From NCBI RefSeq assembly GCF_947581735.1, contig NZ_CANPVT010000053.1, forward strand, positions 124,001 through 188,000: 64,000 nucleotides of DNA. The letters run 5' to 3'. Each line of letters begins with the position of its first letter. Positions within the stretch are counted from its first letter, which is position 1. The notes beneath the pieces are model-generated. The model made no database searches. It saw only the letters and a program-made list of their open reading frames with translations, and was not told the origin of the DNA. Below are positions 29,390-38,656 of the stretch, one piece after another. Origin of the DNA: Candidatus Palauibacter soopunensis. Its GTDB lineage: Bacteria > Gemmatimonadota > Gemmatimonadetes > Palauibacterales > Palauibacteraceae. The position numbers were made by a program, and so were the translations under genes.

Positions 29390-29571
29390 ACGGTGCTGAC
29401 GCGAGAACGACGGTCTGAGTTTCGCGGGAGCGAACCCTGGTGGCCAGGCGTGATGGACTCTCCCGGGTTGCGGGCGTGGCTTGTCGGCTCGTGAATCACT
29501 CCGCAGTGTGACGGACAGGCAACCCGGCTCCACCCGGGCGCCCGGAGCATTCCCGGCTACAGGAGGTGCGA

Positions 29572-31230
29572 GTGTCCCGACACCACGACGCGAATCACGA
29601 AACGGAGGCCTGCGGCATCCGGCGGCGGGGGTTCTTGAAGGTGGCGGCGGCGGCGACGGCGGCAGGGACCCTGGATCCCCGGGCGCTGGTGGCCGCGACG
29701 GAGGCGCCCCCCGTTTCCCGCGCGTCGGTACGCGAGGGACGGTGGGAAGCTACGCAGGAGGAGGTCATCCCGCTCGGGAACGGGGAGCCGCCGGCCCTTC
29801 AGTTCCAGGCGTATCCGGGCGGGACCGGGGCGCTGCTGGAGAAGTACTGGCGTGCCGGGATGAACCCGTTCGAGAAGACTCCGATGGATGTCGAGCCCTG
29901 GGAGGGGCCTGTGCCCTCCAGCGAGGAGGAGATCGCGTTCCTCCCCGTGCACCGGCTGTCGGCCCTCGTGAAGGAGCGCCGGGTCTCGCCGACGGAACTG
30001 TTCGATATCTACATGGAGCGCATGAAGCGGTACGACCCGGTGCTGCTATGCGCGGTGACGATCCTCGAGGGCCGGGGCAGGGAAGAGGCGGAGCAGGCGG
30101 AAGCCGAGATCCGCGCGGGCGAATGGCGCGGCCCCCTGCACGGGATCCCCTACGGCCTGAAGGACCTATTCTCGACCGTCGGGGCGCGGACAACGTGGGG
30201 CTCGGCCGCCTTCCAGACCCAGATGATCGAGGAGGATGCGGAGGTCGTGCGCCGACTGAACGCGGCGGGCGCCGTGCTCATCGCGAAGCTCGCGACGGGG
30301 GAGTTCGCGCGGGGCGACCGCTGGTACCGCGGCCGGACGCTGAACCCGTGGAACCTGGCCTGGGGATCGAGCGGGTCTTCCGCCGGACCGGGGTCGGCGA
30401 CGGCGGCGGGCTGCGTCGCGTTCTCGATCGGGACCGAGACGCGCGGGTCGATCGTCTCCCCGAGCCGCCGCAACGGGCTGAGCGCCCTCCGCCCCACGTT
30501 CGGCCGCGTCAGTCGCTACGGGGGCATGGTGCTCTCGTGGAGCATGGACAAGACGGGCCCCATGTGCCGCACGATCGAGGACTGCGCGCTCGTGTTCAAC
30601 GAAATCCACGGCGCGGACGAGAAGGACCCCGCCTCCATCACGATGCCGTTCCGTTTCGAGCGGAACCCGGACCTGGGCGCGCTCTCGATCGGATACACGG
30701 AGGACGCGCCGAACTCCTTCGTCGAGAAGCTGGAGGAGCTCGGGGCGCGGCCGCGGCTCATGCGCGAACTGCCCGCCCAGGCGGCGAGTTCGCTGGGCGC
30801 CGAGTCGTCGTCGGCCTTCGACTTCCACGTGGCCCCGGGCGGGGAACTGCCCCCGGTGCCGGAAGGGCTCAGCGAGACGCAGGAGCGCGACTTCACGCGG
30901 TTCCGCCGGGGGCGCGAGGGTCTCGCGATGGACTACGTGCACGCGCAGCGGCGACGCCTCATCGTGATGAAGCGCATGGCCGAGGCGATGGAGGGCTTCG
31001 ACATGTTCGCCACCGGATCGGGCGAAGTGGGGCTCACGAACGAGACGGGACACCCCGCGGCGGTCGTCCAGTACGGCTTCGGCTCGCTCGGGCCGGAGGG
31101 CGAGGAGGCCGAGCAGCCGCTCACGACGACCCTGATCGGCGATCTGTTCGCCGACGACAAGATCCTGAGTGTGGCGCACGCCTTCCAGGCGGCGACGGAC
31201 TGGCACACGCGGCACCCCGCGCTCGATTGA
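29572..31230 (+). CDS. Tat-exported amidase (amidase-signature family)
   Basis: 552 residues. The N-terminus carries a Tat-like motif [14 protein letters not shown], so it is probably folded in the cytoplasm and exported. The amidase-signature Ser-cisSer-Lys triad is intact: Lys197 in YGLKDLF, the cis-Ser in GSSGSS (about 266-267) and nucleophile Ser293 in TETRGSI. It hydrolyses an amide of unknown identity; GatA is excluded because of export and the lack of gatB/gatC. The start at GTG 29572 is set by AGGAGG 5 bases upstream. It runs into the serine-hydrolase gene after 37 bases. Confidence 0.86.
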   Translation: MSRHHDANHETEACGIRRRGFLKVAAAATAAGTLDPRALVAATEAPPVSRASVREGRWEATQEEVIPLGNGEPPALQFQAYPGGTGALLEKYWRAGMNPFEKTPMDVEPWEGPVPSSEEEIAFLPVHRLSALVKERRVSPTELFDIYMERMKRYDPVLLCAVTILEGRGREEAEQAEAEIRAGEWRGPLHGIPYGLKDLFSTVGARTTWGSAAFQTQMIEEDAEVVRRLNAAGAVLIAKLATGEFARGDRWYRGRTLNPWNLAWGSSGSSAGPGSATAAGCVAFSIGTETRGSIVSPSRRNGLSALRPTFGRVSRYGGMVLSWSMDKTGPMCRTIEDCALVFNEIHGADEKDPASITMPFRFERNPDLGALSIGYTEDAPNSFVEKLEELGARPRLMRELPAQAASSLGAESSSAFDFHVAPGGELPPVPEGLSETQERDFTRFRRGREGLAMDYVHAQRRRLIVMKRMAEAMEGFDMFATGSGEVGLTNETGHPAAVVQYGFGSLGPEGEEAEQPLTTTLIGDLFADDKILSVAHAFQAATDWHTRHPALD

Positions 31231-31267
31231 CGGGGGACCGCGACAGACGGAAGACGGAGGACGAAGG

Positions 31268-32542
31268 ATGAACAGAATGCCCAAGCGCCTCCTCTGGGGC
31301 GTGCTCCCGGTGCTCGTGGTCGGCGTGGCGCTTGCCGTGGCGGGCGTCCCGGGGTCGACGGCGGCCGAGTCGGACGCGGGTCGCCTCGAGCGGCTCAGCG
31401 GCGCCCTGGAGTCCTACGTGGAGGAGGGGGAACTGCCGGGCGCGGTCGCCCTCGTCGCACACGATGGTGAGGTCTCCTACCTGGAGGCGGTCGGCCACCG
31501 GGACGTCGCGGCCGGCGACCCCATGGAGACGGACGACATCTTCCGCATCGCCTCGCAGACGAAGGCGATCGTGAGCGTCGGCGTCATGATCCTCCAGGAG
31601 GAGGGAGAACTCCTCATCTCCGATCCGCTCGGCCGCTATCTGCCCGAGTACATGGAGACGACCGTCGCGGTCGCCGACGGGGCGGGGGGATACGACATCG
31701 TGCCCGCGAACCGGCCGATCACGATCCGGGACCTGCTCACGCACACGGCCGGGATCGGCTACGGCGGCGGCCCCGCGGCGGACCTGTGGGCGGAGGCGGA
31801 CATCCAGGGCTGGTACTTCGCACACCGCGACGAGCCGGTGCGGGAGACGGTACGGCGCATGGCCGCCCTCCCCATGGACGCGCAGCCGGGCGAGCGCTTC
31901 GTGTACGGCTATGCGACGGACATCCTCGGCGCCCTCGTCGAGGAAGTGTCGGGCGAGCCGCTGGACGATTTCCTCCGCACGCGGATCTTCGAGCCGCTGG
32001 GCATGATGGACACGCACTTCTACCTGCCCGAGGAGAAGCGCGATCGGCTGAGCGTCGTGTATTCGGCCTCCGAAGGCGAACTCTCGCCGGCGCCCGACCC
32101 GGGCGGCATGGTCGGCCAGGGCGCGTACGTCGACGGCCCGCGGACGAGCTTCTCCGGCGGGGCGGGGCTCCTCTCCACCGCGCACGACTACGCCCGCTTC
32201 CTGCAGATGATGCTGAACGGCGGCGAACTCGACGGGGCGCGCATCCTGTCGAGCAAGAGCGTCGACCTCATGACGGTGAACCACGTCGGCGACCGGTTCA
32301 ACTGGGACGGCGGCGTCGGGTTCGGCCTCGGGTTCAGCGTGCTGGCCGATCTCGGGGCGCGCGGAACCCCCGGCTCGGTGGGCGAGTACGGGTGGGGCGG
32401 GGCGTACCACTCGACGTACTGGGTGGATCCCGCCGAGGATCTCGTCGTCGTCTACTTCACGCAGCTCATCCCGACGGGCGGCGTGGACGACCACGCGAAG
32501 CTGCGCACGCTGGTGTACCAGGCGCTCGACGAGATGCAATAG
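31268..32542 (+). CDS. Exported beta-lactamase-like serine hydrolase
   Basis: 424 residues. The signal-anchor [19 protein letters not shown] is followed by a class C beta-lactamase/DD-peptidase fold with the SxxK motif SQTK (Ser96, Lys99) and the Tyr motif [10 protein letters not shown] (about residues 214-223). The third motif, around WGGAYHST, is divergent from HTG/KTG. Family members include esterases and D-aminopeptidases as well as beta-lactamases, so substrate is not predictable. Spacing suggests an operon with the upstream amidase. Confidence 0.82.
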   Translation: MNRMPKRLLWGVLPVLVVGVALAVAGVPGSTAAESDAGRLERLSGALESYVEEGELPGAVALVAHDGEVSYLEAVGHRDVAAGDPMETDDIFRIASQTKAIVSVGVMILQEEGELLISDPLGRYLPEYMETTVAVADGAGGYDIVPANRPITIRDLLTHTAGIGYGGGPAADLWAEADIQGWYFAHRDEPVRETVRRMAALPMDAQPGERFVYGYATDILGALVEEVSGEPLDDFLRTRIFEPLGMMDTHFYLPEEKRDRLSVVYSASEGELSPAPDPGGMVGQGAYVDGPRTSFSGGAGLLSTAHDYARFLQMMLNGGELDGARILSSKSVDLMTVNHVGDRFNWDGGVGFGLGFSVLADLGARGTPGSVGEYGWGGAYHSTYWVDPAEDLVVVYFTQLIPTGGVDDHAKLRTLVYQALDEMQ

Positions 32543-32586
32543 CCGCGCGCGGCCTGCTGTTGTAGATCTGAGGGCCGCGCTCGCGA

Positions 32587-32670
32587 GCCGGAGTGGCGGA
32601 ACTGGCAGACGCGCCGGACTCAAAATCCGGTGGGAGCAATCCCTTGAGGGTTCGAGTCCCTCCTCCGGCA
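32587..32670 (+). tRNA. tRNA-Leu (CAA)
   Basis: 84 nucleotides with the long variable arm of class II tRNAs. Acceptor stem GCCGGAG (32587-32593) pairs with CTCCGGC (32663-32669), and the discriminator is A at 32670. The anticodon loop CTCAAAA gives anticodon CAA. CCA is not encoded. Confidence 0.96.
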
Positions 32671-32708
32671 TGACCCTTCGCCCTCGTTTCGCCGACGATG
32701 TCAGGCCC

Positions 32709-33683
32709 GTGACCCAGCCCACGATTCGAACTGTTGCCGTCGTCGGGGCCGGCGTCATCGGCCGGAGCTGGATCCGCGTATTCGCCCGGGCCGGTTGCGA
32801 GACGCGCGTCTTCGACCCCGACCGGGAGCAGTTGGCGCGCGCACTCGATTGGGCGCGGAACTCCGCGAACGAGGACGAGGCTCTCGGATTCATCGATTCC
32901 GGGGCCGCCGGGGAAGAGCGGGCGATCCGCTGCGACACGATGGACGAGGCGCTGTCGGGCGCCGGATGGGTGCAGGAGAGCGGGCCGGAGACGCTCGCGG
33001 TCAAGCAGCGGATCTTCGCCGAACTGGACGCCGTGGCGGGTCCCGGCACGATTCTGGCCAGTTCGACTTCCGCTCACGACATGTCGCGGATTGCGGCCGG
33101 TCTCGCGGGTTCGGGTCGCTGCGTCGTCGCGCACCCCGTGAATCCGCCGCACGTCATCCCCATCGTGGAAGTCCTCCCGGGGGAGGGCACGCGCCCCGAC
33201 GTGCTGACCGCCGCGCTCGCTTTTCTCGAGAGCGTGGGCCAGTCTCCCGTGCAGATGAACCGCTACCTGCCCGGTTTCCTTCTCAACCGGCTTCAGGCCG
33301 CCCTGATCCGCGAGGCCGTCTTCCTGTACGGATCGGGCGCCGCCTCCGCGGACGCGGTCGACACGGTCGTCCGCGAAGGACTGGGGCTGCGCTGGGCGCT
33401 GCTCGGGCCGTTCGGCACCGGCCACACGAACGCGGACGGCGGAGCGGGGGACTACTACCGGCGCTACGGCGACGCGTACCGCGAGATGTGGCGCGAGTTG
33501 GAGGCGGACCCCGAGTTCTCGGACCGCGTGATCGATGGGATCCACGCCGAAACGGAGCGGATGTACGGAACATCCGCCACCGAAGCCCTCTGCGCCTGGC
33601 GCGACCGACTGGTGCGGCGGATCCGGGCGCTGAAGGAAGACGACCCTCCACCCTGCCGTTCGACGCCGGGGAGTCGGCGTTGA
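32709..33683 (+). CDS. 3-hydroxyacyl-CoA dehydrogenase-type NAD oxidoreductase
   Basis: 324 residues if started at GTG 32709. It has a Rossmann dinucleotide fold at its N-terminus (VAVVGAGVIGRSW) and the dehydrogenase block SSTSAHDMSRIAAGL, followed by HPVNPPHVIPIVEV and PGFLLNRLQAALIREA in the C-terminal domain. This combination is typical of the L-gulonate 3-dehydrogenase / carnitine-dehydrogenase / lambda-crystallin branch rather than the beta-oxidation enzyme. An ATG at 32670 would overlap the last base of tRNA-Leu, so 32709 is preferred. The true substrate is unknown. Confidence 0.82.
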   Translation: MTQPTIRTVAVVGAGVIGRSWIRVFARAGCETRVFDPDREQLARALDWARNSANEDEALGFIDSGAAGEERAIRCDTMDEALSGAGWVQESGPETLAVKQRIFAELDAVAGPGTILASSTSAHDMSRIAAGLAGSGRCVVAHPVNPPHVIPIVEVLPGEGTRPDVLTAALAFLESVGQSPVQMNRYLPGFLLNRLQAALIREAVFLYGSGAASADAVDTVVREGLGLRWALLGPFGTGHTNADGGAGDYYRRYGDAYREMWRELEADPEFSDRVIDGIHAETERMYGTSATEALCAWRDRLVRRIRALKEDDPPPCRSTPGSRR

Positions 33684-33798
33684 CGCGCGGGCGTCGACTC
33701 GTTTCTCAAACGCCGGAGCGCGCGCGGGTGTCTATTCACTTGCGCCGACAAGGCACTACTGCGCCCATGAGCACCACCACAGTCAGGAGCCGCGAATC

Positions 33799-36700
33799 AT
33801 GCTGAAGCGTGCGTTTCTCCCCGTCCTCTTCGCGACAACCGTTCTCCCGGCCTCGGCGGCCGCGCAGGAGGCGGTGGCCGATGAGGACTTCATGGCCGAG
33901 ATGGAATGGCGTTCCATCGGCCCGGCGAACATGGCCGGGCGGGTCACGGACATCGAAGGCATTCCCGGCACCGCGACCTTCTTCATCGCGGGGGCGTCAA
34001 GCGGCATCTGGAAGACGACGAACAACGGGACGACCTTCCGGCCCGTCTTCGACAACGAGCGCGTCGTCTCGATGGGCGACCTCGCGATCGCGCCGAGCAA
34101 CCCGGACATCGTGTGGGCCGGGACCGGCGAAGAGGACTCGCGGAACTCGATCTCGCCCGGAGGCGGCATCTACAAGTCCGTCGACGGCGGGCTCACGTGG
34201 GAGCTGAAGGGGCTCGAGGACACGCAGGCGATCGGCCGCATCGTCGTGCACCCGACGAAGGCCGACTGGGTGTACGTCGCCGCGCTCGGCCACCCCTGGG
34301 GGGACAACGAGGAGCGCGGACTCTACCGCACGACGGACGGCGGCGACACGTGGGAGCGCGTGAACTTCGTCTCCGACAAGGCGGGGTTCGTCGATGTCGA
34401 CATGCATCCGCAGAATCCCGACATCCTGTGGGCCACGAGCTGGGAGCGCGTGCGCGGCCCCTACTTCTTCAACAGCGGCGGCCCGGGGAGCGCGATCTGG
34501 AAGTCCACGGACGCCGGCGACACGTGGGAGAAGGTGGAGGGCAACGGCCTCCCGGAGACCATGCTGGGGCGGCTCGAGATCGAGATCGCGCCGAGCTATC
34601 CGCAGGTCATGTACGCGATGGTCGAGGCGGAGGCTCCGGAGGAGGCGGATGAGGACGGAGACCGTCACGCCTCCGGTCTGTACCGCTCGGCGGACGGCGG
34701 CGAGACGTGGGAGTTCATGAACTCGAACAACTCCCGGCCCTTCTACTATTCCGGCGTCTGGGTGTCGCCGGACGACCCGGACTTCATCTACTGGTCTTCC
34801 CTCTTCTTCTCCCGGGACGGGGGCCGCACCGTCGGGAACCCGGCCCAGGGCGTGCACGTCGACTATCACGCACTGTGGTGGAATCCGCTCAATCCGGACC
34901 ACTTCATACTGGGCAACGACGGCGGGATCGCGATCACGTGGGACCGGGGCGGCAACTTCGAGTTCCCCAACCGTATCTCGATGGGTCAGTTCTATGCGGT
35001 CAGCTACAACATGGACACGCCCTATCGCGTGTGCGGCGGACTGCAGGACAACTATACGTGGTGCGGTCCGAGCGCCCGCGCCGGCGGCTCCATCGACAAT
35101 CACATGTGGTATTCGATCGGGGGCGGCGACGGCTTCTACGCGCCGCAGGATCCGACGAATCCGGACATCGTATTCGGGGAATCGCAGCAGGGGCGGATCT
35201 ACTGGCGGAACACGCGCACGGGCGAGCGCCACCAGCTTCAGCACCCGGACTGGCGCGAGCGCACGCAGACGCTGCGCGACTCGATCGCGATCCTGACGGG
35301 CGACGACCCCGACAATCCCCCGGCCGGCAACGTGGCGCAGATCGACGAGTTGCAGGCCCTCGTCGCGCAGGACTCCGCGCTGTTCGACATGCGGTTCAAC
35401 TGGAACACGCCGCTCGAACTGTCCCCGCACGATCCGCAGACGCTGTACATCGGGGCGAACCGGGTCCTGAAGTGGACGTACGATACGGATGAGATGACGC
35501 CGATCTCAGACGACCTCACCTACGCGGATCCGGAGAAGATCGAGATCGCGTACAATACGACGGGCGGCATCACGCCGGACGTCACGGGCGCGGAGAACTT
35601 CGCCACGATCGTCTCGCTTGCCGAGTCGAAGCTCAACGAAGGCGAACTCTACGCGGGGACGGACGACGGCCGCGTGTGGCGGACGCCGGAGGGGGCGGAG
35701 TGGATCGAACTCACGGATCGCTTCGACGGCGTTCCGGAGGGGACGTACGTGAGCCGGATCGAGCCCTCGAGCCACGATCCGAACCGCTTCTACGTGACGT
35801 TCGACAACCACCGGCGCGACGACTACACGCCGTACGTCTACGTGACGGATGACGCCGGGGAGACCTTCCGCTCGATCTCGTCCAACCTCCCGACCGGCGC
35901 GCCGGACTTCGTGCACGTGGTGCGGGAAGACCCGGCGAACCCGGATCTCCTCTTCGTAGGGACGGATGTGGGTGCCTACGTGTCCACCGATCGGGGCGGC
36001 TCGTGGTCCCGCTTCATGAACGGGTTGCCCACGGTGCCGGTCCACGACCTGAAGATCCATCCGCGCGAGAGCGAGATCATCGCGGGGACGCACGGGCGCT
36101 CCATCTTCGTGGCGGACATCTCGCTCCTGCAGCAACTCGACGGCGGGCGCCTGCCGGAGGCGGTGACGGTGTTCCAGCCGAAGACGGCGATCCAGTTCGG
36201 GGATGCGCCGGTGGGCGGCGAGTTCATCGCGCAGAGCACGTTCCAGGGGGACGCGGGCCGCTACGGAGCCGAGATCTCCTACTACGTCCCGGAGGATGTG
36301 GCGGAAGCCCTCGCCGCGGCCGCCGAGGCGGAGGCGGAAGCGGAGGCCGAGGAAGAAGCTGAGGAAGAAGAGGCCGAGGAGGAGGCTGCGGCCCCCGCCG
36401 TCGCGATGCCCGGGGGCATGGCGGGCATGGCAGCCGCGCGAGGCGGTAACCGTCCCCAGGCCTCGATCGCGATCCTGAACGCGGCCGGCGACACCGTGCA
36501 GACGCTGAACGGTTGGGCCACGGCCGGCGTGCAGCGCGTGCGGTGGACCTTCAACCGGCGGAGCGCCCCGCGGGAGCCGTCGCCCGCGGACCGGCTCGAC
36601 AGCCTTCGCACCGCGCGGCTCTACCAGACGGTGGGGGACTCGCTGGTCGAGCACGAAGGGGTCGCGCGCGAGACGATGGACCAGGTGCTCGAAATGATGC

Positions 36701-37125
36701 AGGGCGGCAACCAGGGCGCGATCATCCGCATGTTCACCGGCGGGGGCGGTGGAGGCGGCGCCGGCGCCGACTGGCAGGAGCGGCCCGCCGAGCGCTATCC
36801 GCCGCCTGGACAGGCGGGGCGGGGAGGGGGCCGCACCGCGGCCATGGCTGCCGCCGCGGCCGCCCGGAGCGGCGCCGACCCGGCGGCGATGCGCGAGGTC
36901 TTCCAGCAGGTGGGCGAGGCCGTCCGCGACCGGGGCGGCATGTCGACCTTCCGCCGCTTCTTCGGCGGGGGTGGCGGTGGGGGCGGCCTGGCCGATCCCG
37001 GGAGCTACACCGTGGCGATCACGATCGGCGACGAAACCCATACCATCCCTCTCGAGGTCGTGCGGAAGGAAGGCTTCGGGTTCTGGGATGAGCCCGACGG
37101 AGAGAACGACCGCGAGGATCCGTAG
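33799..37125 (+). CDS. Large exported VPS10/sortilin-like BNR-repeat protein
   Basis: 1108 residues with a signal peptide (FATTVLPASAAAQ). The first 780 residues contain many BNR/Asp-box motifs (GIWKTTNNGTTF, IYKSVDGGLTW, LYRTTDGGDTW, IWKSTDAGDTW), i.e. a beta-propeller of the sortilin/VPS10 type often annotated as a glycosyl hydrolase. Near residues 835-865 is a Glu/Ala-rich low-complexity tract, and Gly-rich runs occur near residues 980 and 1056. An AGGAG lies 9 bases before the ATG. No catalytic residues were identified; binding rather than hydrolysis is possible. Confidence 0.8.
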   Translation: MLKRAFLPVLFATTVLPASAAAQEAVADEDFMAEMEWRSIGPANMAGRVTDIEGIPGTATFFIAGASSGIWKTTNNGTTFRPVFDNERVVSMGDLAIAPSNPDIVWAGTGEEDSRNSISPGGGIYKSVDGGLTWELKGLEDTQAIGRIVVHPTKADWVYVAALGHPWGDNEERGLYRTTDGGDTWERVNFVSDKAGFVDVDMHPQNPDILWATSWERVRGPYFFNSGGPGSAIWKSTDAGDTWEKVEGNGLPETMLGRLEIEIAPSYPQVMYAMVEAEAPEEADEDGDRHASGLYRSADGGETWEFMNSNNSRPFYYSGVWVSPDDPDFIYWSSLFFSRDGGRTVGNPAQGVHVDYHALWWNPLNPDHFILGNDGGIAITWDRGGNFEFPNRISMGQFYAVSYNMDTPYRVCGGLQDNYTWCGPSARAGGSIDNHMWYSIGGGDGFYAPQDPTNPDIVFGESQQGRIYWRNTRTGERHQLQHPDWRERTQTLRDSIAILTGDDPDNPPAGNVAQIDELQALVAQDSALFDMRFNWNTPLELSPHDPQTLYIGANRVLKWTYDTDEMTPISDDLTYADPEKIEIAYNTTGGITPDVTGAENFATIVSLAESKLNEGELYAGTDDGRVWRTPEGAEWIELTDRFDGVPEGTYVSRIEPSSHDPNRFYVTFDNHRRDDYTPYVYVTDDAGETFRSISSNLPTGAPDFVHVVREDPANPDLLFVGTDVGAYVSTDRGGSWSRFMNGLPTVPVHDLKIHPRESEIIAGTHGRSIFVADISLLQQLDGGRLPEAVTVFQPKTAIQFGDAPVGGEFIAQSTFQGDAGRYGAEISYYVPEDVAEALAAAAEAEAEAEAEEEAEEEEAEEEAAAPAVAMPGGMAGMAAARGGNRPQASIAILNAAGDTVQTLNGWATAGVQRVRWTFNRRSAPREPSPADRLDSLRTARLYQTVGDSLVEHEGVARETMDQVLEMMQGGNQGAIIRMFTGGGGGGGAGADWQERPAERYPPPGQAGRGGGRTAAMAAAAAARSGADPAAMREVFQQVGEAVRDRGGMSTFRRFFGGGGGGGGLADPGSYTVAITIGDETHTIPLEVVRKEGFGFWDEPDGENDREDP

Positions 37126-37233
37126 CTCCCTGTGGCCCGCCGGAGCGGCAAACGTTCGCTGCTCCGGCGGTGTCGCATGGCTCGATAGCCTTCAGCGGGG
37201 ACGAGCGTGGGCTCGGGAGACCGGGACGGGCGG

Positions 37234-38538
37234 ATGACGATGAACAGCGAGGGGAACGGCGCGTCGATCCTGGAGAAGATCCGGAAGCGGCGCATGGTGC
37301 AGATCGCGCTCGTGTACGTGGGCGCGGCCTGGCTCGGCGTGGAGATCACCGATTTCATCGTCGGGACCTATGCGTTCTCGAGGAAGATCCTCGACACGGT
37401 CGTTTTCCTCGCCATCCTCGGGTTCCCCGCCTTTCTCGTCATTGGATGGTTTCACGGTGAGCGCGGCCCCCAGCGCATCCGCCGTGCCGAAGCCTGGCTC
37501 CTGCTCACCCTGGCCTCCCTGGGCGCGATCGGTACCTACCGGATCGCGACCGCGGTACCGTCGGAGGCCGGCGGCGTGGAGGCCGCGGCGCCCGCCACGG
37601 CCGCGGACCGTGCGGATGACGGAGGAGGAGCCCCGAGTTTCGCGGGTTCGGCCCCCGACCTGGGGCCCAACTCCCTCGCGGTCCTGCCCTTCCGGAACAA
37701 CGTGCCCGACGCTGAACTCGAATGGCTCGGTTCGGGTCTCGCCGACCTGCTCACGACGAACCTGGCTCAACTCCCCGGCGTGCGCGTGGTCGGCCGGCAG
37801 AGCCTCTACGACCTCCTCATGGAGGGAGGCGTCTCCGAGGAGGAGGAAATCCCGGAGGCTCTGGCGCTGACGGTGGCGCGCGGAAGCGGCGCCCGCCTGC
37901 TCCTCTGGGGCAGCGTGACGGGGTCGGCGGACGACATGCGCATCGACGCCCAGTTGATCGAACTCGAGAACGGGACCATCGCGTCGGCGGACTTCGCCCG
38001 GGGCGACGACGTGTTCGAACTCGTGGACACGCTGACCGTGCGGCTCGCGGCCAACCTCTCCGGCGCGCCACCGCCGGGCGAGGCGGTTCGCATCAGCCAC
38101 CTCGGCACGCGGAACCTGGAGGCCCTCGCCGCCTTTCACCGGGGCAACGCGCTGCACCGCGCCGGCAACCCGGAAGAGGCCGAGGCGCACTACGAGCGAG
38201 CCGCGACCCTCGACAGCGCGTTTGCCCTCCCGTTCCTCACGGCGGTCGGCGCGTTCGGGGACGGAGAGGCGGTATCGCCGGATGCCGAGCGCACCGAGGC
38301 CGAACCAGGCCGCCGCGAATGGCGGGAGCGCGGCCATGCACAGCTCATCCGGCGGCTCCCCGAAGACGTGCGGGAGCAGTTGGCGAACCTCCGCGGGGAG
38401 GAACTGCGGGCCGCGATCGACTCTCTGATGGACGGCGCGATTTCCGGCGTTCGCCTGCTCGTCACGGAACGAAGAGCCGCGCGCGGCGAGCCGCCTGAAG
38501 AGCCGCCCCCGCGCCGGGATCCCCCGCCTCCCCGCTGA
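37234..38538 (+). CDS. TolB-like / TPR membrane protein
   Basis: 434 residues. Three hydrophobic segments lie near the N-terminus (about 19-37, 53-72, 87-103), then a Pro/Ala linker. Next comes a TolB-like/FlgO-type domain, beginning SLAVLPFRNNVPDAELEWLG and containing DLLTTNLAQLPGVRVVGRQS, and a TPR-like segment (FHRGNALHRAGNPEEAEAHY). This architecture is common in Gemmatimonadota-type genomes, often fused to kinase or cyclase domains; none is present here. ATG 37234 fits best; a GTG at 37207 is possible. Confidence 0.7.
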   Translation: MTMNSEGNGASILEKIRKRRMVQIALVYVGAAWLGVEITDFIVGTYAFSRKILDTVVFLAILGFPAFLVIGWFHGERGPQRIRRAEAWLLLTLASLGAIGTYRIATAVPSEAGGVEAAAPATAADRADDGGGAPSFAGSAPDLGPNSLAVLPFRNNVPDAELEWLGSGLADLLTTNLAQLPGVRVVGRQSLYDLLMEGGVSEEEEIPEALALTVARGSGARLLLWGSVTGSADDMRIDAQLIELENGTIASADFARGDDVFELVDTLTVRLAANLSGAPPPGEAVRISHLGTRNLEALAAFHRGNALHRAGNPEEAEAHYERAATLDSAFALPFLTAVGAFGDGEAVSPDAERTEAEPGRREWRERGHAQLIRRLPEDVREQLANLRGEELRAAIDSLMDGAISGVRLLVTERRAARGEPPEEPPPRRDPPPPR

Positions 38539-38580
38539 ACGCGGCCTGAGCCGGCGGCGCTGGACGTTCGGCGTTGTGCG

Positions 38581-38605
38581 GCCCATGTTTCAACGAAACA
38601 TGGGC
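38581..38605. promoter_or_regulatory. Perfect 11-bp inverted repeat, candidate operator
   Basis: GCCCATGTTTC (38581-38591) and GAAACATGGGC (38595-38605) are perfect complements around a 3-base centre. It is AT-rich against a GC-rich background and ends 51 bases before the aminotransferase ATG. It is not followed by a T-run. The regulator is unknown. Confidence 0.65.
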
Positions 38606-38656
38606 GGGCGCCGCCTCCCCGCGGCGGCGGCGTCCTCGGAACACCAGGGAGGCCAC

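Noticed and set aside
27573-29399. Long plus-strand frame overlapping the antiporter in another frame and the antisense of the small membrane gene
   Set aside because: Arg/Gly-rich shadow; the antiporter frame has clear CAX motifs, and the minus-strand gene has its own Shine-Dalgarno and membrane helix.
31268-32542. Calling the serine hydrolase an antibiotic-resistance beta-lactamase
   Set aside because: SxxK is present, but the third motif is divergent and the family includes esterases and peptidases, so resistance is not supported.
33799-37125. CRISPR-like or tandem DNA repeat suggested by repeated GGCGG/GAGGCG runs
   Set aside because: The repeats are codon-level low complexity inside one reading frame, without spacers.
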